The notes beneath the pieces are model-generated. The model did not search any database, had not been told where the DNA came from, and saw nothing but the letters and a program-made list of their open reading frames with translations. A stretch of 25,174 nucleotides of DNA from Anaerolineae bacterium (GTDB lineage Bacteria; Chloroflexota; Anaerolineae; Aggregatilineales; Phototrophicaceae): the NCBI GenBank assembly GCA_020848855.1, contig JADLHH010000571.1, positions 1 through 25,174 on the forward strand. The letters are read 5' to 3'. Position numbers and translations under genes: made by a program. Of this stretch, positions 15,537 through 23,375 are shown one piece after another (within the stretch, counting starts at the first letter, position 1; each line of letters opens with the position of its first letter).

Positions 15537-15961
15537 CGACCGAACAGGCACGCGAGCTTCTCGCGGCATGGACAGAAAGCGCGCAACCGCCCGAACCGAA
15601 CCGCCTCGACGTGGTGGTGACGGCGGGCAACCTGCTCGCCGCCGCCGAAGCGCTCAAGACATGGGGTTATCTTTCGGCGATAACCGGTCTGGATGATGAG
15701 CACGGCAGCGGTCGCCTCGAAATTCTCTACCACTTCTGCTCAGACGCCGCCGTCGTAACGCTGCGCGTCAGCACAAGCCGCGAATCGCCGTCCGTGCCGA
15801 GCATCTGCTGCCTTATTCCGTCGGCAGTGGTGTTCGAGCGCGAACTGCACGAAATGTTCGGCATCACCGTGATCGACATTCCGAATGATGACCCGCTCTT
15901 TCTGCCGGATGACTGGGCGGCAGGCGTTTACCCGCTGCGCAAAGACACCGCGTTGGATTGA
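15533..15961 (+). CDS. NuoC-like (30-kDa) hydrogenase subunit
   Basis: 142 residues of the NADH-dehydrogenase 30-kDa / HycE N-terminal family. Recognisable parts are LDVVVTAGNLLAAAEALKTW, then WGYLSAITGLD and the signature FERELHEMFGITV near residue 106, ending PLFLPDDWAAGVYPLRKD. In Hyc/Hyf this domain is fused to the large subunit; here it is separate, as in nuoC and Ech. It contacts the large subunit and holds no cofactor. It starts at ATG 15533 in the stop of the small-subunit gene. Confidence 0.9.
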   Translation: MTTEQARELLAAWTESAQPPEPNRLDVVVTAGNLLAAAEALKTWGYLSAITGLDDEHGSGRLEILYHFCSDAAVVTLRVSTSRESPSVPSICCLIPSAVVFERELHEMFGITVIDIPNDDPLFLPDDWAAGVYPLRKDTALD

Positions 15962-15968
15962 GACGAAA

Positions 15969-17144
15969 ATGGGCGAAAAATTCACAATCCCGATTGGTCC
16001 ACAGCACCCGGCGCTCAAGGAGCCGGGGCATTTTCAGCTCACGGTCGATGGCGAAATCGTCACCGCCGCGTCCGTCCGGCTGGGCTACGCGCATCGCGGA
16101 ATCGAAAAGGCGACCGAGTCGCGCAACTGGACGCAAGACCTGTACCTGCTCGAACGAATCTGCGGGATTTGCTCGCACATTCACGCGCTCGCCTACTGTC
16201 TGGGCGTCGAACAACTTGCAGGCGTGACCGCGCCGCCGCGCGCCCAGGCGATTCGCGTGCTGGTCGCCGAGATGGAGCGCATTCACAGCCATTTCCTGTG
16301 GCTGGGCGTGGCGGCGCACGAAGCCGGCTTCGATACCCTGTTCATGTATTCGTGGCGCGACCGCGAAGCGATCATGGACGCGCTCGAAGCGCTCACCGGC
16401 AACCGCGTGAATTATTCGGCGAACGTGCTCGGCGGCGTCAAGTACGACGTGACGCCCGAAATCGCCGAAGCGATACGGCGCGCGGTCGACCATCTGGAGG
16501 CGCGCACGCACCACTATCTCGACGTGATCACGACCGACAACCTGCTGACCGAGCGCATCCGCGATGTCGGCGTCGTGACCGGGGAGCAGGCAGACCAGTT
16601 CGGCTTGATGGGACCGTCGGCGCGGGCTTCCGGCGTCCCGCGCGACATCCGCGTGGTCGCCCCATATGCCGCTTACGCCGACTTCCCGATCAACGCGGTC
16701 GTGGAGATGACCGGCGATCTACAGGCGCGTTTCGTCGTCCGCCTGAACGAGCTATTTGAAAGCTACCGGCTGATCCGCGCCATCATCGACCATCTGCCGC
16801 CCGGCGAACTGCAAGCGCGAATCCCCCGGCGCATCAAGGCGGGCGAGACCATCATTCGGGTCGAAGCGCCGCGCGGCGAATTGTTTTACTTCATCAAGAG
16901 CAACGGGACGGACACGCCGGAGCGCGTCAAGGTGCGGACGCCGACCCTGTGCAATCTCGCATCCGTGCTGTCGCTGGCAATCGGGCATCCACTGGCGGAC
17001 GTGCCGATGATCCTGGTCGGTATCGACCCGTGCTTCTCGTGCAACGACCGCGCGGTCACGGTCGTGGATCAGCACGCTGAGCAGCACTGGACGTGGGAGC
17101 AGTTGCGCCGCTACGGAATCGACTACTACCGGAGGCGAGGATGA
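15969..17144 (+). CDS. [NiFe] hydrogenase large (catalytic) subunit, group 4, NuoD-like
   Basis: 391 residues. The L1 motif RICGICSHIH gives Cys65 and Cys68, and L2 DPCFSCNDR gives Cys355 and Cys358, so all four nickel ligands remain; complex I NuoD has lost them. Arg and His of RxCGxCxxxH are also in place. After Arg361 comes a 30-residue tail beginning AVTVVDQH. In E. coli HycE the protease HycI cuts after the equivalent Arg in DPCMSCTDR; the same cut is expected here and a HycI-type gene follows. The active site would oxidise H2 or reduce protons. The ATG at 15969 (MGEKFTIPIGPQHPALKEPG) matches family N-termini; longer upstream reading is spurious. Confidence 0.96.
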   Translation: MGEKFTIPIGPQHPALKEPGHFQLTVDGEIVTAASVRLGYAHRGIEKATESRNWTQDLYLLERICGICSHIHALAYCLGVEQLAGVTAPPRAQAIRVLVAEMERIHSHFLWLGVAAHEAGFDTLFMYSWRDREAIMDALEALTGNRVNYSANVLGGVKYDVTPEIAEAIRRAVDHLEARTHHYLDVITTDNLLTERIRDVGVVTGEQADQFGLMGPSARASGVPRDIRVVAPYAAYADFPINAVVEMTGDLQARFVVRLNELFESYRLIRAIIDHLPPGELQARIPRRIKAGETIIRVEAPRGELFYFIKSNGTDTPERVKVRTPTLCNLASVLSLAIGHPLADVPMILVGIDPCFSCNDRAVTVVDQHAEQHWTWEQLRRYGIDYYRRRG

Positions 17145-18052
17145 CTCTCGCGCAAGCGCTGTTCCTGCTGCTGATCTTCCCCGGCGGGCTGTTTCTGATC
17201 GCCAACGGACTGGCATATCAATGGGTCAGGCGCAAGCTGCTGGCTCGCCTGCAAAACCGGATCGGTCCACGCTGGTTTCAGCCGCTCGCCGACACGGTCA
17301 AGCTGCTGGTGAAAGAAGAAATCATCCCGGACGGCGTCAACGCGATCCTGGTCACCGGGCTGCCGATTATCGCGCTCGCCGGAGCGCTGACCGCCTCGCT
17401 GTATCTGCCGCTGGCGGGTCTCGCGCCTGCCTACAGCTTCCCCGGCGACCTGATCGTCACGATTTATCTGCTCAGCCTGCTGACGATCTGCACCAGCCTC
17501 GCCGGGGCGACCAGCGACGGTCGTTTCTCGATGATGGGGGCGATTCGCACGCTCACGCAGCTATTCGCCTACGAAGCGCCATTCATGCTGGCGCTGCTGG
17601 GTCCGGCAGCGGCGGCAGGAAGCTGGCAGATCGGCGTCATCGGATCGACCGGCAAATGGCTGATCTTCACGCAGCCGATCGGCTTTCTGGCAGCCGTCAT
17701 CGGCTTGATGGGCAAGCTGGAAATGCCGCCGTTCGACGCGCCGGAAGCCGAAACCGAGATCGTCGCCGGCGCGCTGACGGAGTACAGCGGGCGCGGGCTG
17801 GCGCTGTTTCATCTCAGCCGGGCGGTCGAACTGGTCGCCGGGTTGACGCTGATCGCGGCGTTTTATCTGGGCGGCGTCACCAACCTGCTCGGTTACCTGC
17901 TGAAGACACTGGTGCTGCTGGCAGGCTTGACCGGTCTGCAGGCGCTGCTCACCCGTATGCGCATCATTCAGACCGTCGGCTTATGGTGGCGCTACGGGGC
18001 GCTGCTGCTGCTGGCGCAGTGGGTCGTGGTGATTTTAGGACAGGGATCATGA
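17141..18052 (+). CDS. NuoH/HycD-like membrane anchor subunit
   Basis: A 303-residue protein with about eight helices, the part that ties the catalytic arm to the membrane. Conserved cytoplasmic loops are LQNRIGPRWFQPLADTVKLL (38-57), FAYEAPFML (142-150) and the acidic loop MPPFDAPEAETEIVAGALTE (195-214) then YSG, equal to PFDLPEAE.ELVAGY.VEYSG of NuoH. It starts at ATG 17141 after GGAGG, overlapping the large-subunit stop, and its own stop overlaps the ferredoxin gene. In complex I this protein forms the quinone site; in hydrogenases it relays protein motion to the ion channels. Confidence 0.94.
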   Translation: MTLAQALFLLLIFPGGLFLIANGLAYQWVRRKLLARLQNRIGPRWFQPLADTVKLLVKEEIIPDGVNAILVTGLPIIALAGALTASLYLPLAGLAPAYSFPGDLIVTIYLLSLLTICTSLAGATSDGRFSMMGAIRTLTQLFAYEAPFMLALLGPAAAAGSWQIGVIGSTGKWLIFTQPIGFLAAVIGLMGKLEMPPFDAPEAETEIVAGALTEYSGRGLALFHLSRAVELVAGLTLIAAFYLGGVTNLLGYLLKTLVLLAGLTGLQALLTRMRIIQTVGLWWRYGALLLLAQWVVVILGQGS

Positions 18053-18468
18053 ATCTCGCGGCGATGCTTGAGGATGTGTTTCACTCGCTGGTGCGCAAGC
18101 CCGTCACCGAACGGACGCCGGGCGCGCCGCCGCCGCGCCTGCGCGGCAAGCTCAGTTGGTCAACAGACGGCTGCACCGGCTGTGCGCTGTGCGCGAAAGA
18201 CTGCCCGGCGCAGGCGCTCGAACTGATTCGGCTGGACGAAAAAGGCAAGCGCTTCGTGATTCGCTACAGCGTAGATCGCTGCACGTTCTGTGGGCAGTGT
18301 GTCGAAAACTGCCGCCCTAGCTGCCTGACGATGACCGGCGAAGCCTGGGCGCTGGCAGCGCCGACACGCGACGGTTTCACGCTGTATTTTGGGGACGACG
18401 CCAATGTCCAGGAACTGCTGGCAGTCCACGCTGCGAACGGCGATGCAGCGCCCGAACCGCTCGGCTAG
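18049..18468 (+). CDS. NuoI-like 2[4Fe-4S] ferredoxin subunit
   Basis: 139 residues. Two four-cysteine motifs bind [4Fe-4S] clusters: CTGCALCAKDCP (Cys42, 45, 48, 52) and CTFCGQCVENCR (Cys78, 81, 84, 88), with an Arg where the second usually has Pro. An amphipathic N-terminus (LEDVFHSLVRKP) resembles the membrane-contact helix of NuoI. It is the entry point for electrons, probably from soluble ferredoxin because no NuoEFG, formate dehydrogenase or CO dehydrogenase gene is nearby. It starts at ATG 18049, inside the stop of the H-like gene. Confidence 0.93.
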   Translation: MNLAAMLEDVFHSLVRKPVTERTPGAPPPRLRGKLSWSTDGCTGCALCAKDCPAQALELIRLDEKGKRFVIRYSVDRCTFCGQCVENCRPSCLTMTGEAWALAAPTRDGFTLYFGDDANVQELLAVHAANGDAAPEPLG

Positions 18469-18934
18469 GGTCGCCGTAATCGGGATCGGCAGTGAACTGC
18501 GCGGCGACGATGCCGCCGGAATCCTGATCGTGCGCGGGCTGACCCAGCAGGCAAATCTGCTGTTGATCGACGCGGGCACAGCACCCGAAAACTGCACGGG
18601 GGCGCTGCGCCGCTACCAGCCCGACCTGATCCTGCTGATCGACGCCGCCCGCATGAATCGGACGGCGGGAACGATCCGCATCCTCGATCCAGACTCGGCA
18701 GATGCCGCCGCGCCCGGAACCCATGCGCCCTCGCTGGCGCTGCTCACGCAGTACCTCAGGATGGAATTTGACTGCAGGGTACTCCTGCTGGGCATTCAGC
18801 CAGCAACAACCGCCCTTCATGCCGAAATCTCGCCGGGGGTCCAGAAGGCGGTCGCAGCGGTGCAGCAGTTCATTCAGTCAATGTTCAGCGGCGCGGTGTA
18901 CGGCACGAAACGCGAGCTGCGGCACGGCGGTTGA
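18443..18934 (+). CDS. [NiFe] hydrogenase maturation protease, HycI family
   Basis: 163 residues of the M52 endopeptidase family. It has AVIGIGSELRGDDAAG at the N-terminus, with Glu18; LLIDAAR with Asp67; and APGTHAPSLALLTQYL with His94. These fit the Ni-sensing residues Glu16, Asp62 and His90 of HycI. THAPSLALL followed by VLLLGIQPATT is a HycI-type trait and differs from HyaD/HybD proteases. It would cut the 30-residue tail of the large subunit after nickel insertion. Start ATG 18443 lies 26 bp inside the ferredoxin gene; ATG 18404 after GGGGA is an alternative. It is the last gene of the operon and converges on threonine synthase 21 bp away. Confidence 0.9.
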   Translation: MQRPNRSARVAVIGIGSELRGDDAAGILIVRGLTQQANLLLIDAGTAPENCTGALRRYQPDLILLIDAARMNRTAGTIRILDPDSADAAAPGTHAPSLALLTQYLRMEFDCRVLLLGIQPATTALHAEISPGVQKAVAAVQQFIQSMFSGAVYGTKRELRHGG

Positions 18935-18955
18935 TTCACATTCCCCCAAAACCGA

Positions 18956-20137
18956 TCATGCTGATCTCCGGGCGTTCAGGTCGCCGTACTTCAGCCCATT
19001 ACCGGTCAGCAGCAGCACGACGCGCTCGTCCGGTTTCACCCGCCCCTGCTCGACCAACCGGCGCAGCGCCGAGAGCGTAGCCGCCGCTTCCGGCGCAGCA
19101 TAGATGCCTTCGCTGCCGCCCAGTTCGCGCTGCGCAGCGATCAATTCGTCGTCGCTGACCGCCAGCGCCGTCCCGCCACTCTGCCGCACAGCGCGCAGAA
19201 TCAGGAAGTCGCCGACCGCCAGAGGAACGCGCAGTCCATCAGCGACGGTGGCGGCGTTCTCCCAAGCCGAGGCGAGTTCCACACCCTGCTCGTATGCGCG
19301 GACAATTGGCGCGCAGCCCGCCGTCTGCACGCTGACGATGCGCGGGCGCTCCGAGCCGATCCAGCCAAGCGCCTCCATCTCATCCAGCGCTTTCCAGATG
19401 CCGACGATGCCGGTTCCGCCGCCGGTCGGGTAGATGATCATATCGGGAGCTTGCCAGCCCATCTGCTCGACGATCTCGTAGCCCATCGTCTTTTTGCCCT
19501 CGACGCGGTACGGCTCCTTCAGCGTCGAAAGGTCGAACCAGCGCCCTTCGTCCGCGCCCTTGCGTACCAGCCTGGCGCAGTCGGTGATCAAGCCGTCCAC
19601 GAGCGTAACTTCCGCGCCGAGCGCCTGAATTTCCGCCAGAAACGCCTCCGGCACATCGCGCGGGAGAAAGCCATAAGCCGGCAGCCCGGCGCGCTCGGCA
19701 TAGGCGGCAGTGGCGCTCCCGGCGTTGCCCGCGCTGGGGATAGCGACCGCCTCGACACCGAGTTCGGCGGCGCGCGACACCGCCACCGCCAGACCGCGCG
19801 CCTTGAACGAGCCGGTGGGGTTGATGCCTTCGTCCTTCGCGTACAGGTGAGTCATACCAAGCGATTCGCCGAGGCGCGGCAGATGCAGCAGCGGGGTGAA
19901 GCCTTCGCCGAGCGTGAAGCGAAATGCCGGGTCGCGCACGGGGAGCATGTCGGCGTAGCGCCACAGGCTGGGCGTGCGGCTGGCAAGCGAATCACGCGGG
20001 AAGCCCGCCTTTGCCGCGTCAATGTCGTAGCGGGCGAGCAGCGGCTTGCCGCACGCCGGGCACAGATTCATCAACTGGTCGGCGGAATACGTCGCGCCGC
20101 ACCAGCCACATTCCAGATGCGAGAGATAGCTCGTCAT
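18956..20137 (-). CDS. thrC: Threonine synthase
   Basis: 393 residues of the PLP type II fold. It converts O-phosphohomoserine to threonine. The PLP-binding lysine is Lys112 in NPTGSFKARG, followed by PSAGNAGSATAAYAERAG and the glycine-rich TGGGTGIVGIW near residue 250. An N-terminal zinc ribbon Cys10, Cys13, Cys26, Cys29 (CGWCG...CPACG) is found in the longer branch of bacterial and archaeal threonine synthases. The start ATG at 20137 has TGGAG upstream; the longer open frame to 20371 has no family likeness. No other threonine gene is nearby. The PLP fold also includes threonine dehydratase and cysteate synthase, which are less likely given the ribbon. Confidence 0.9.
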   Translation of the reverse strand: MTSYLSHLECGWCGATYSADQLMNLCPACGKPLLARYDIDAAKAGFPRDSLASRTPSLWRYADMLPVRDPAFRFTLGEGFTPLLHLPRLGESLGMTHLYAKDEGINPTGSFKARGLAVAVSRAAELGVEAVAIPSAGNAGSATAAYAERAGLPAYGFLPRDVPEAFLAEIQALGAEVTLVDGLITDCARLVRKGADEGRWFDLSTLKEPYRVEGKKTMGYEIVEQMGWQAPDMIIYPTGGGTGIVGIWKALDEMEALGWIGSERPRIVSVQTAGCAPIVRAYEQGVELASAWENAATVADGLRVPLAVGDFLILRAVRQSGGTALAVSDDELIAAQRELGGSEGIYAAPEAAATLSALRRLVEQGRVKPDERVVLLLTGNGLKYGDLNARRSA

Positions 20138-20435
20138 GCGTTCGTTACTCCAGTTCCCAGGCGATTTGGCACTCTCATATGCGGGCGGCAGAACGATTTC
20201 CGCTGCTCGCCACCTGCACCCTTTCCGGGATAAATGATAACGCACACGAACCGTATCGCCTGATCCCGTTCCCGTGAATACAGCGTCTCTCCCGTGAGTT
20301 GGATGTTTCGCCCAGTGTGCCGCGTCTGCTCCGGTTCCATACGGGCAAACTGGGCGAGACCACCGCCGCACAAGCCTTCGACCGATCCCGCCCTGCCGTA
20401 ACGTGGCGTATCTGACGGGAAAACTCCAACGACCG

Positions 20436-20464
20436 ACTTAAGCCAGTGACAGGCGGTTTGTCAA
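20436..20464 (-). promoter_or_regulatory. Possible thrC promoter
   Basis: On the minus strand a consensus TTGACA (20464-20459), a 17-bp spacer and TTAAGT (20441-20436, 3 of 6). It points to thrC and leaves a leader near 290 bases. Confidence 0.35.
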
Positions 20465-20515
20465 CCAGAGAGACATTTGAAAATGGTGATTATCTCCGTG
20501 TGTCATGTATTGTAG

Positions 20516-20535
20516 GGGCACGACATGTCGTGCCC
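20516..20535. repeat. Dispersed palindrome, copy 4
   Basis: The 20-bp core GGGCACGACATGTCGTGCCC is perfect, preceded by GTAG as in copy 3; the right flank (GTGAT) does not extend the palindrome. Confidence 0.9.
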
Positions 20536-20629
20536 GTGATGTAAAGGGATAATCGCCTTGAAAATACCTGTTTACGGGAATGCAGGGGCGCAAACAAGAC
20601 CATCTTCCTCGTATTGCCAGCCTCCGTTT

Positions 20630-20658
20630 TTGACAAGCATGAGCGGGCATGTTACCTT
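20630..20658 (+). promoter_or_regulatory. Probable promoter of the arabinose operon
   Basis: TTGACA at 20630-20635, a 17-bp spacer and TACCTT at 20653-20658 (3 of 6 for -10). It lies 57 bases before the regulator start and the LacI-type operator directly follows it. Confidence 0.5.
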
Positions 20659-20659
20659 A

Positions 20660-20673
20660 AGACAGCGCTGTCA
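20660..20673. promoter_or_regulatory. LacI-family operator
   Basis: AGACAGCGCTGTCA, differing by one base from the perfect palindrome TGACAGCGCTGTCA, with the AGCGCT centre typical of LacI-family sites. It sits just after the -10 box, where a bound repressor would block initiation, so the regulator probably controls itself and the genes downstream. No second copy is visible before the two enzyme genes. Confidence 0.65.
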
Positions 20674-20714
20674 TATCGTCCGTATCGGGGCGTTTTGACC
20701 AGGGAGCGTGTTGT

Positions 20715-21752
20715 TTGAGCGTGCCTGAATCCCGAAAGACCGTGACCATCCTCGACGTTGCGCGGGCGGCGGGCGTCTCGATTAAAACTGTCTCGCGCGT
20801 CATCAACAACGACGGCTACGTCAGCGACGAAATGCGCCAGCGCGTCCAAACGGTGATAGACCGCCTCGACTATCGCCCCAACCGGGCGGCGCGCAACCTG
20901 GCATCCAACCGCAGCGCGGTGATCGGGCTGCTCGTCCCCGACGTTACTAACCCCTATTTCCCCGAAGTCGTGCGCGGCGTAGAAGATGCGGCGCTCAAAA
21001 AGGGCTACAACGTCCTGCTGTTCAACACCCAAACGAATACCGACAAGGAGCGCAACGCCTTCCGGTTTCTGGAAGAACACCGCGTCGACGGCGCGATCAT
21101 CTACCTGCCGTACATCCCGCGCGAGGAACTGGCGACCGTGCTTTCGCGGCAGAAAGCCTCGGTCGTAGTCGACTCGTACCCACTCGGCAAAGGAGCGGGC
21201 AGCATCCGCGTCGACTTTTACGACGCCGCCGAACAGGCGATCCGCCACCTGGTGAGCATCGGGCGCAGAAACATCGGCTACATCGGACCGATCAAAAAAT
21301 ACTACACGTTTCAGGAGCGGTATCACGGCATGGTAGCCGCGCTGGAAGCCGAAGGCATTCCGGTGCGCCCGGAGTATTTCGTGGAACTGCAGCGCGCGAG
21401 CATGGAAGACCATTACGCGGGAACGCGAACGCTGCTCACCGAACACCCGGAAGTCGACGGGTTGATCTGCTTCAACGACATGGGGGCGCTGGGCGCGATG
21501 AAAGCCTGCGACGACCTGGGCGTGGCGATACCGGAGCGAGTCGCGCTGATGGGGTTTGACGATATCCCGTTCGCAGGCTTGAGCCGCATCTCGCTGACGA
21601 CGATGCGCGTCCCGAAGTTCGAGGTTGGCGTGAAATCCTTTGAGATGCTCCTGAACCGCATCAATGGGGTGACGGAACCCGCCGAATACATCGTCAGGAC
21701 GGAACTCGTGCAGCGAAACACGACGGCAATTTCGCCGCCGGCAAATGCGTAA
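20715..21752 (+). CDS. LacI-family transcription regulator of the arabinose genes
   Basis: 345 residues. The N-terminal helix-turn-helix and hinge helix are TILDVARAAGVSIKTVSRVI with NYRPN-like YRPNRAARNLASNRS (about 10-65). A periplasmic-binding-protein-like sugar domain follows: IGLLVPDVTNPYF near 74, DGAIIYLP near 130, and CFNDMGALGAMKACDDLGV near 255, then VALMGFDDIPFAGL. It would bind an arabinose-type sugar and leave the operator; this follows from its neighbours, not from its residues. The start is TTG 20715 with AGGGAG eight bases upstream. The enzyme genes follow on the same strand with gaps of about 50 bp. Confidence 0.9.
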   Translation: MSVPESRKTVTILDVARAAGVSIKTVSRVINNDGYVSDEMRQRVQTVIDRLDYRPNRAARNLASNRSAVIGLLVPDVTNPYFPEVVRGVEDAALKKGYNVLLFNTQTNTDKERNAFRFLEEHRVDGAIIYLPYIPREELATVLSRQKASVVVDSYPLGKGAGSIRVDFYDAAEQAIRHLVSIGRRNIGYIGPIKKYYTFQERYHGMVAALEAEGIPVRPEYFVELQRASMEDHYAGTRTLLTEHPEVDGLICFNDMGALGAMKACDDLGVAIPERVALMGFDDIPFAGLSRISLTTMRVPKFEVGVKSFEMLLNRINGVTEPAEYIVRTELVQRNTTAISPPANA

Positions 21753-21802
21753 CTAACGAATTGAGTGCTTTCACCTAATCTATTCACCGGAGATGACCTT
21801 TC

Positions 21803-23323
21803 ATGAATGAAACCACACTTCGCGTTCGCGGCGACCGCCCTGTCGGGACAATCTCACCGCGCCTCTATGGTCAGTTTGCCGAGCACCTGGGGCGCTGCTG
21901 TTACGACGGCTTGTGGATTGGCAACCAGCAAACCGATATTCCGACTTACGGCGGCTTCCGTAAGGATGTGGTCGACGCGCTCAAAGCGATGCCCGTGCCG
22001 CTGCTGCGCTGGCCCGGCGGCTGCTATGCCGACCATTATCACTGGCGCGACGGCATCGGCGAGCGGACGACCCGGCTGGGGATGTCGTGCGGCTTACAGG
22101 TCGAGGACGATAACAGCCTGGGCACGCACGAGTTCGTCGCCCTGTGCCGGATGCTGGGCGCAGAGCCGTACCTTGCCGGGAACATGGGCAGCGGCTCGGT
22201 GCAGGAGATGTGCGACTGGGTCGAATACTGCAACACGAGCGTCCGCACAAGTTTGCAGCGCGAACGCGCCGCCAACGGCTCCGAGGAACCGTTCAACGTC
22301 AAGCTGTGGGGCGTCGGCAACGAAAACTGGGGCTGCGGCGGCAGCTACGATATCGAAAGCTACGCCAACGAATACCGCCGCTACGCGACCATGCTGCAGC
22401 ACGTCGACCCAACCGCCGAGCTGGTCGCCTGTGGGCACAATGATGCGTGGAACAAAGCCTTCTTCGAGATCAACAAGCAATTTCTGTGGCTGATGGATCA
22501 CTACTCGATTCATTACTACTGGATCAACGGCGGACCTGAAATCGACTTCAGCGAAGACCAGTACTACACGCTGATCGGGGAAGCCGACAGCACCGAAAAT
22601 TTCGTCCGCCGCACCGCCGACATGTACCGCGAAGCATTCGCCCAAGCCGGAAACGACTCGCGGCTGAAGGGGCGCAAGGTGAGCATCGCGCTGGACGAGT
22701 GGGGCGTGTGGCATCCCGAAGCGCGCTCGTGGGGACCCAACGGCGAAATTCACCGCGAGCCGACCACTTACGAGCAGGCGGGAACGATCCGCGACGCGGT
22801 TGCGGTCGCCGTCGCGCTCGAAGGTTTCCACCACCAGTGCAACGTGCTGGGGATGGCGAATCTGGCGCAGGTGGTCAACGTGCTCCACGCGTCGGTGATG
22901 ACGGAAGGCGCGGCGATGTGGGTAACGCCGAGCTACTTCGTCTTCCAACTGCACAAGCCGCACATCGGCGCGACAGCGCTGCCGGTGGACGTGACGCAGG
23001 GCGCGACGATCCCGTACGGGTTCGGGGCAACAGCCGGCACTCGGACAAGCGCCGTCTCGGCGACCGCTTCGCGCGGGGCAAACGGCACGGCAGTCACGGC
23101 AACCAACCGCCATTACGATCAGCCGGCGTCGGTGACTCTGAGCGTGCCGGACAGCACGAAGGTCGTCCAGGCGCAGATTCTCGCCAGCGACAGCGCCCGC
23201 GACGGCAACAGCGCCGAGCAGCCGAATCGCGTTAAACTGGCAGACCTGCGTGTTAGCGCCGACGGCGGCAACTGGCGGATCGAACTGCCGCCGCACGCCG
23301 TCGCGACCGTCGTCTTCAATTGA
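21803..23323 (+). CDS. Alpha-L-arabinofuranosidase, GH51
   Basis: 506 residues, a (beta/alpha)8 barrel with a C-terminal beta domain. The acid/base is Glu174 in GVGNENWGCGG and the nucleophile Glu299 in ALDEWGVWHP. Further family motifs are ISPRLYGQFAEHLGRCCYDG at the N-terminus and LRWPGGCYADHYHWRDG (68-84). There is no signal peptide, so the enzyme is intracellular and removes arabinofuranosyl groups from imported oligosaccharides. Length is typical of bacterial GH51. ATG at 21803 has GGAG ten bases upstream. It delivers L-arabinose to the isomerase encoded next. Confidence 0.94.
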   Translation: MNETTLRVRGDRPVGTISPRLYGQFAEHLGRCCYDGLWIGNQQTDIPTYGGFRKDVVDALKAMPVPLLRWPGGCYADHYHWRDGIGERTTRLGMSCGLQVEDDNSLGTHEFVALCRMLGAEPYLAGNMGSGSVQEMCDWVEYCNTSVRTSLQRERAANGSEEPFNVKLWGVGNENWGCGGSYDIESYANEYRRYATMLQHVDPTAELVACGHNDAWNKAFFEINKQFLWLMDHYSIHYYWINGGPEIDFSEDQYYTLIGEADSTENFVRRTADMYREAFAQAGNDSRLKGRKVSIALDEWGVWHPEARSWGPNGEIHREPTTYEQAGTIRDAVAVAVALEGFHHQCNVLGMANLAQVVNVLHASVMTEGAAMWVTPSYFVFQLHKPHIGATALPVDVTQGATIPYGFGATAGTRTSAVSATASRGANGTAVTATNRHYDQPASVTLSVPDSTKVVQAQILASDSARDGNSAEQPNRVKLADLRVSADGGNWRIELPPHAVATVVFN

Positions 23324-23375
23324 GCCTGACCGCAGCCGTTTTGAGCGATTGCGTTCGTATAAAGGTGGTTAAACC

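Larger units (their letters stand above)
20138..20714. other. Divergent intergenic region
   Basis: 577 bp between threonine synthase (leftward) and the LacI regulator (rightward). It contains the putative thrC promoter (20436-20464), a palindrome copy (20516-20535), the lacI-type promoter (20630-20658) and operator (20660-20673). I see no gene in it, and no T-box or riboswitch motif that I could recognise in the roughly 290-base thrC leader. Confidence 0.65.

Noticed and set aside
10627..18468. Reading the operon as respiratory complex I or an F420H2/ferredoxin dehydrogenase
   Set aside because: RICGICSHIH and DPCFSCNDR keep all nickel ligands, and a HycI-type protease is present; complex I and Fpo lack these.
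20138..20371. N-terminal extension of threonine synthase
   Set aside because: No family likeness before MTSYLSHLECGWCG, and a ribosome site precedes the ATG at 20137.
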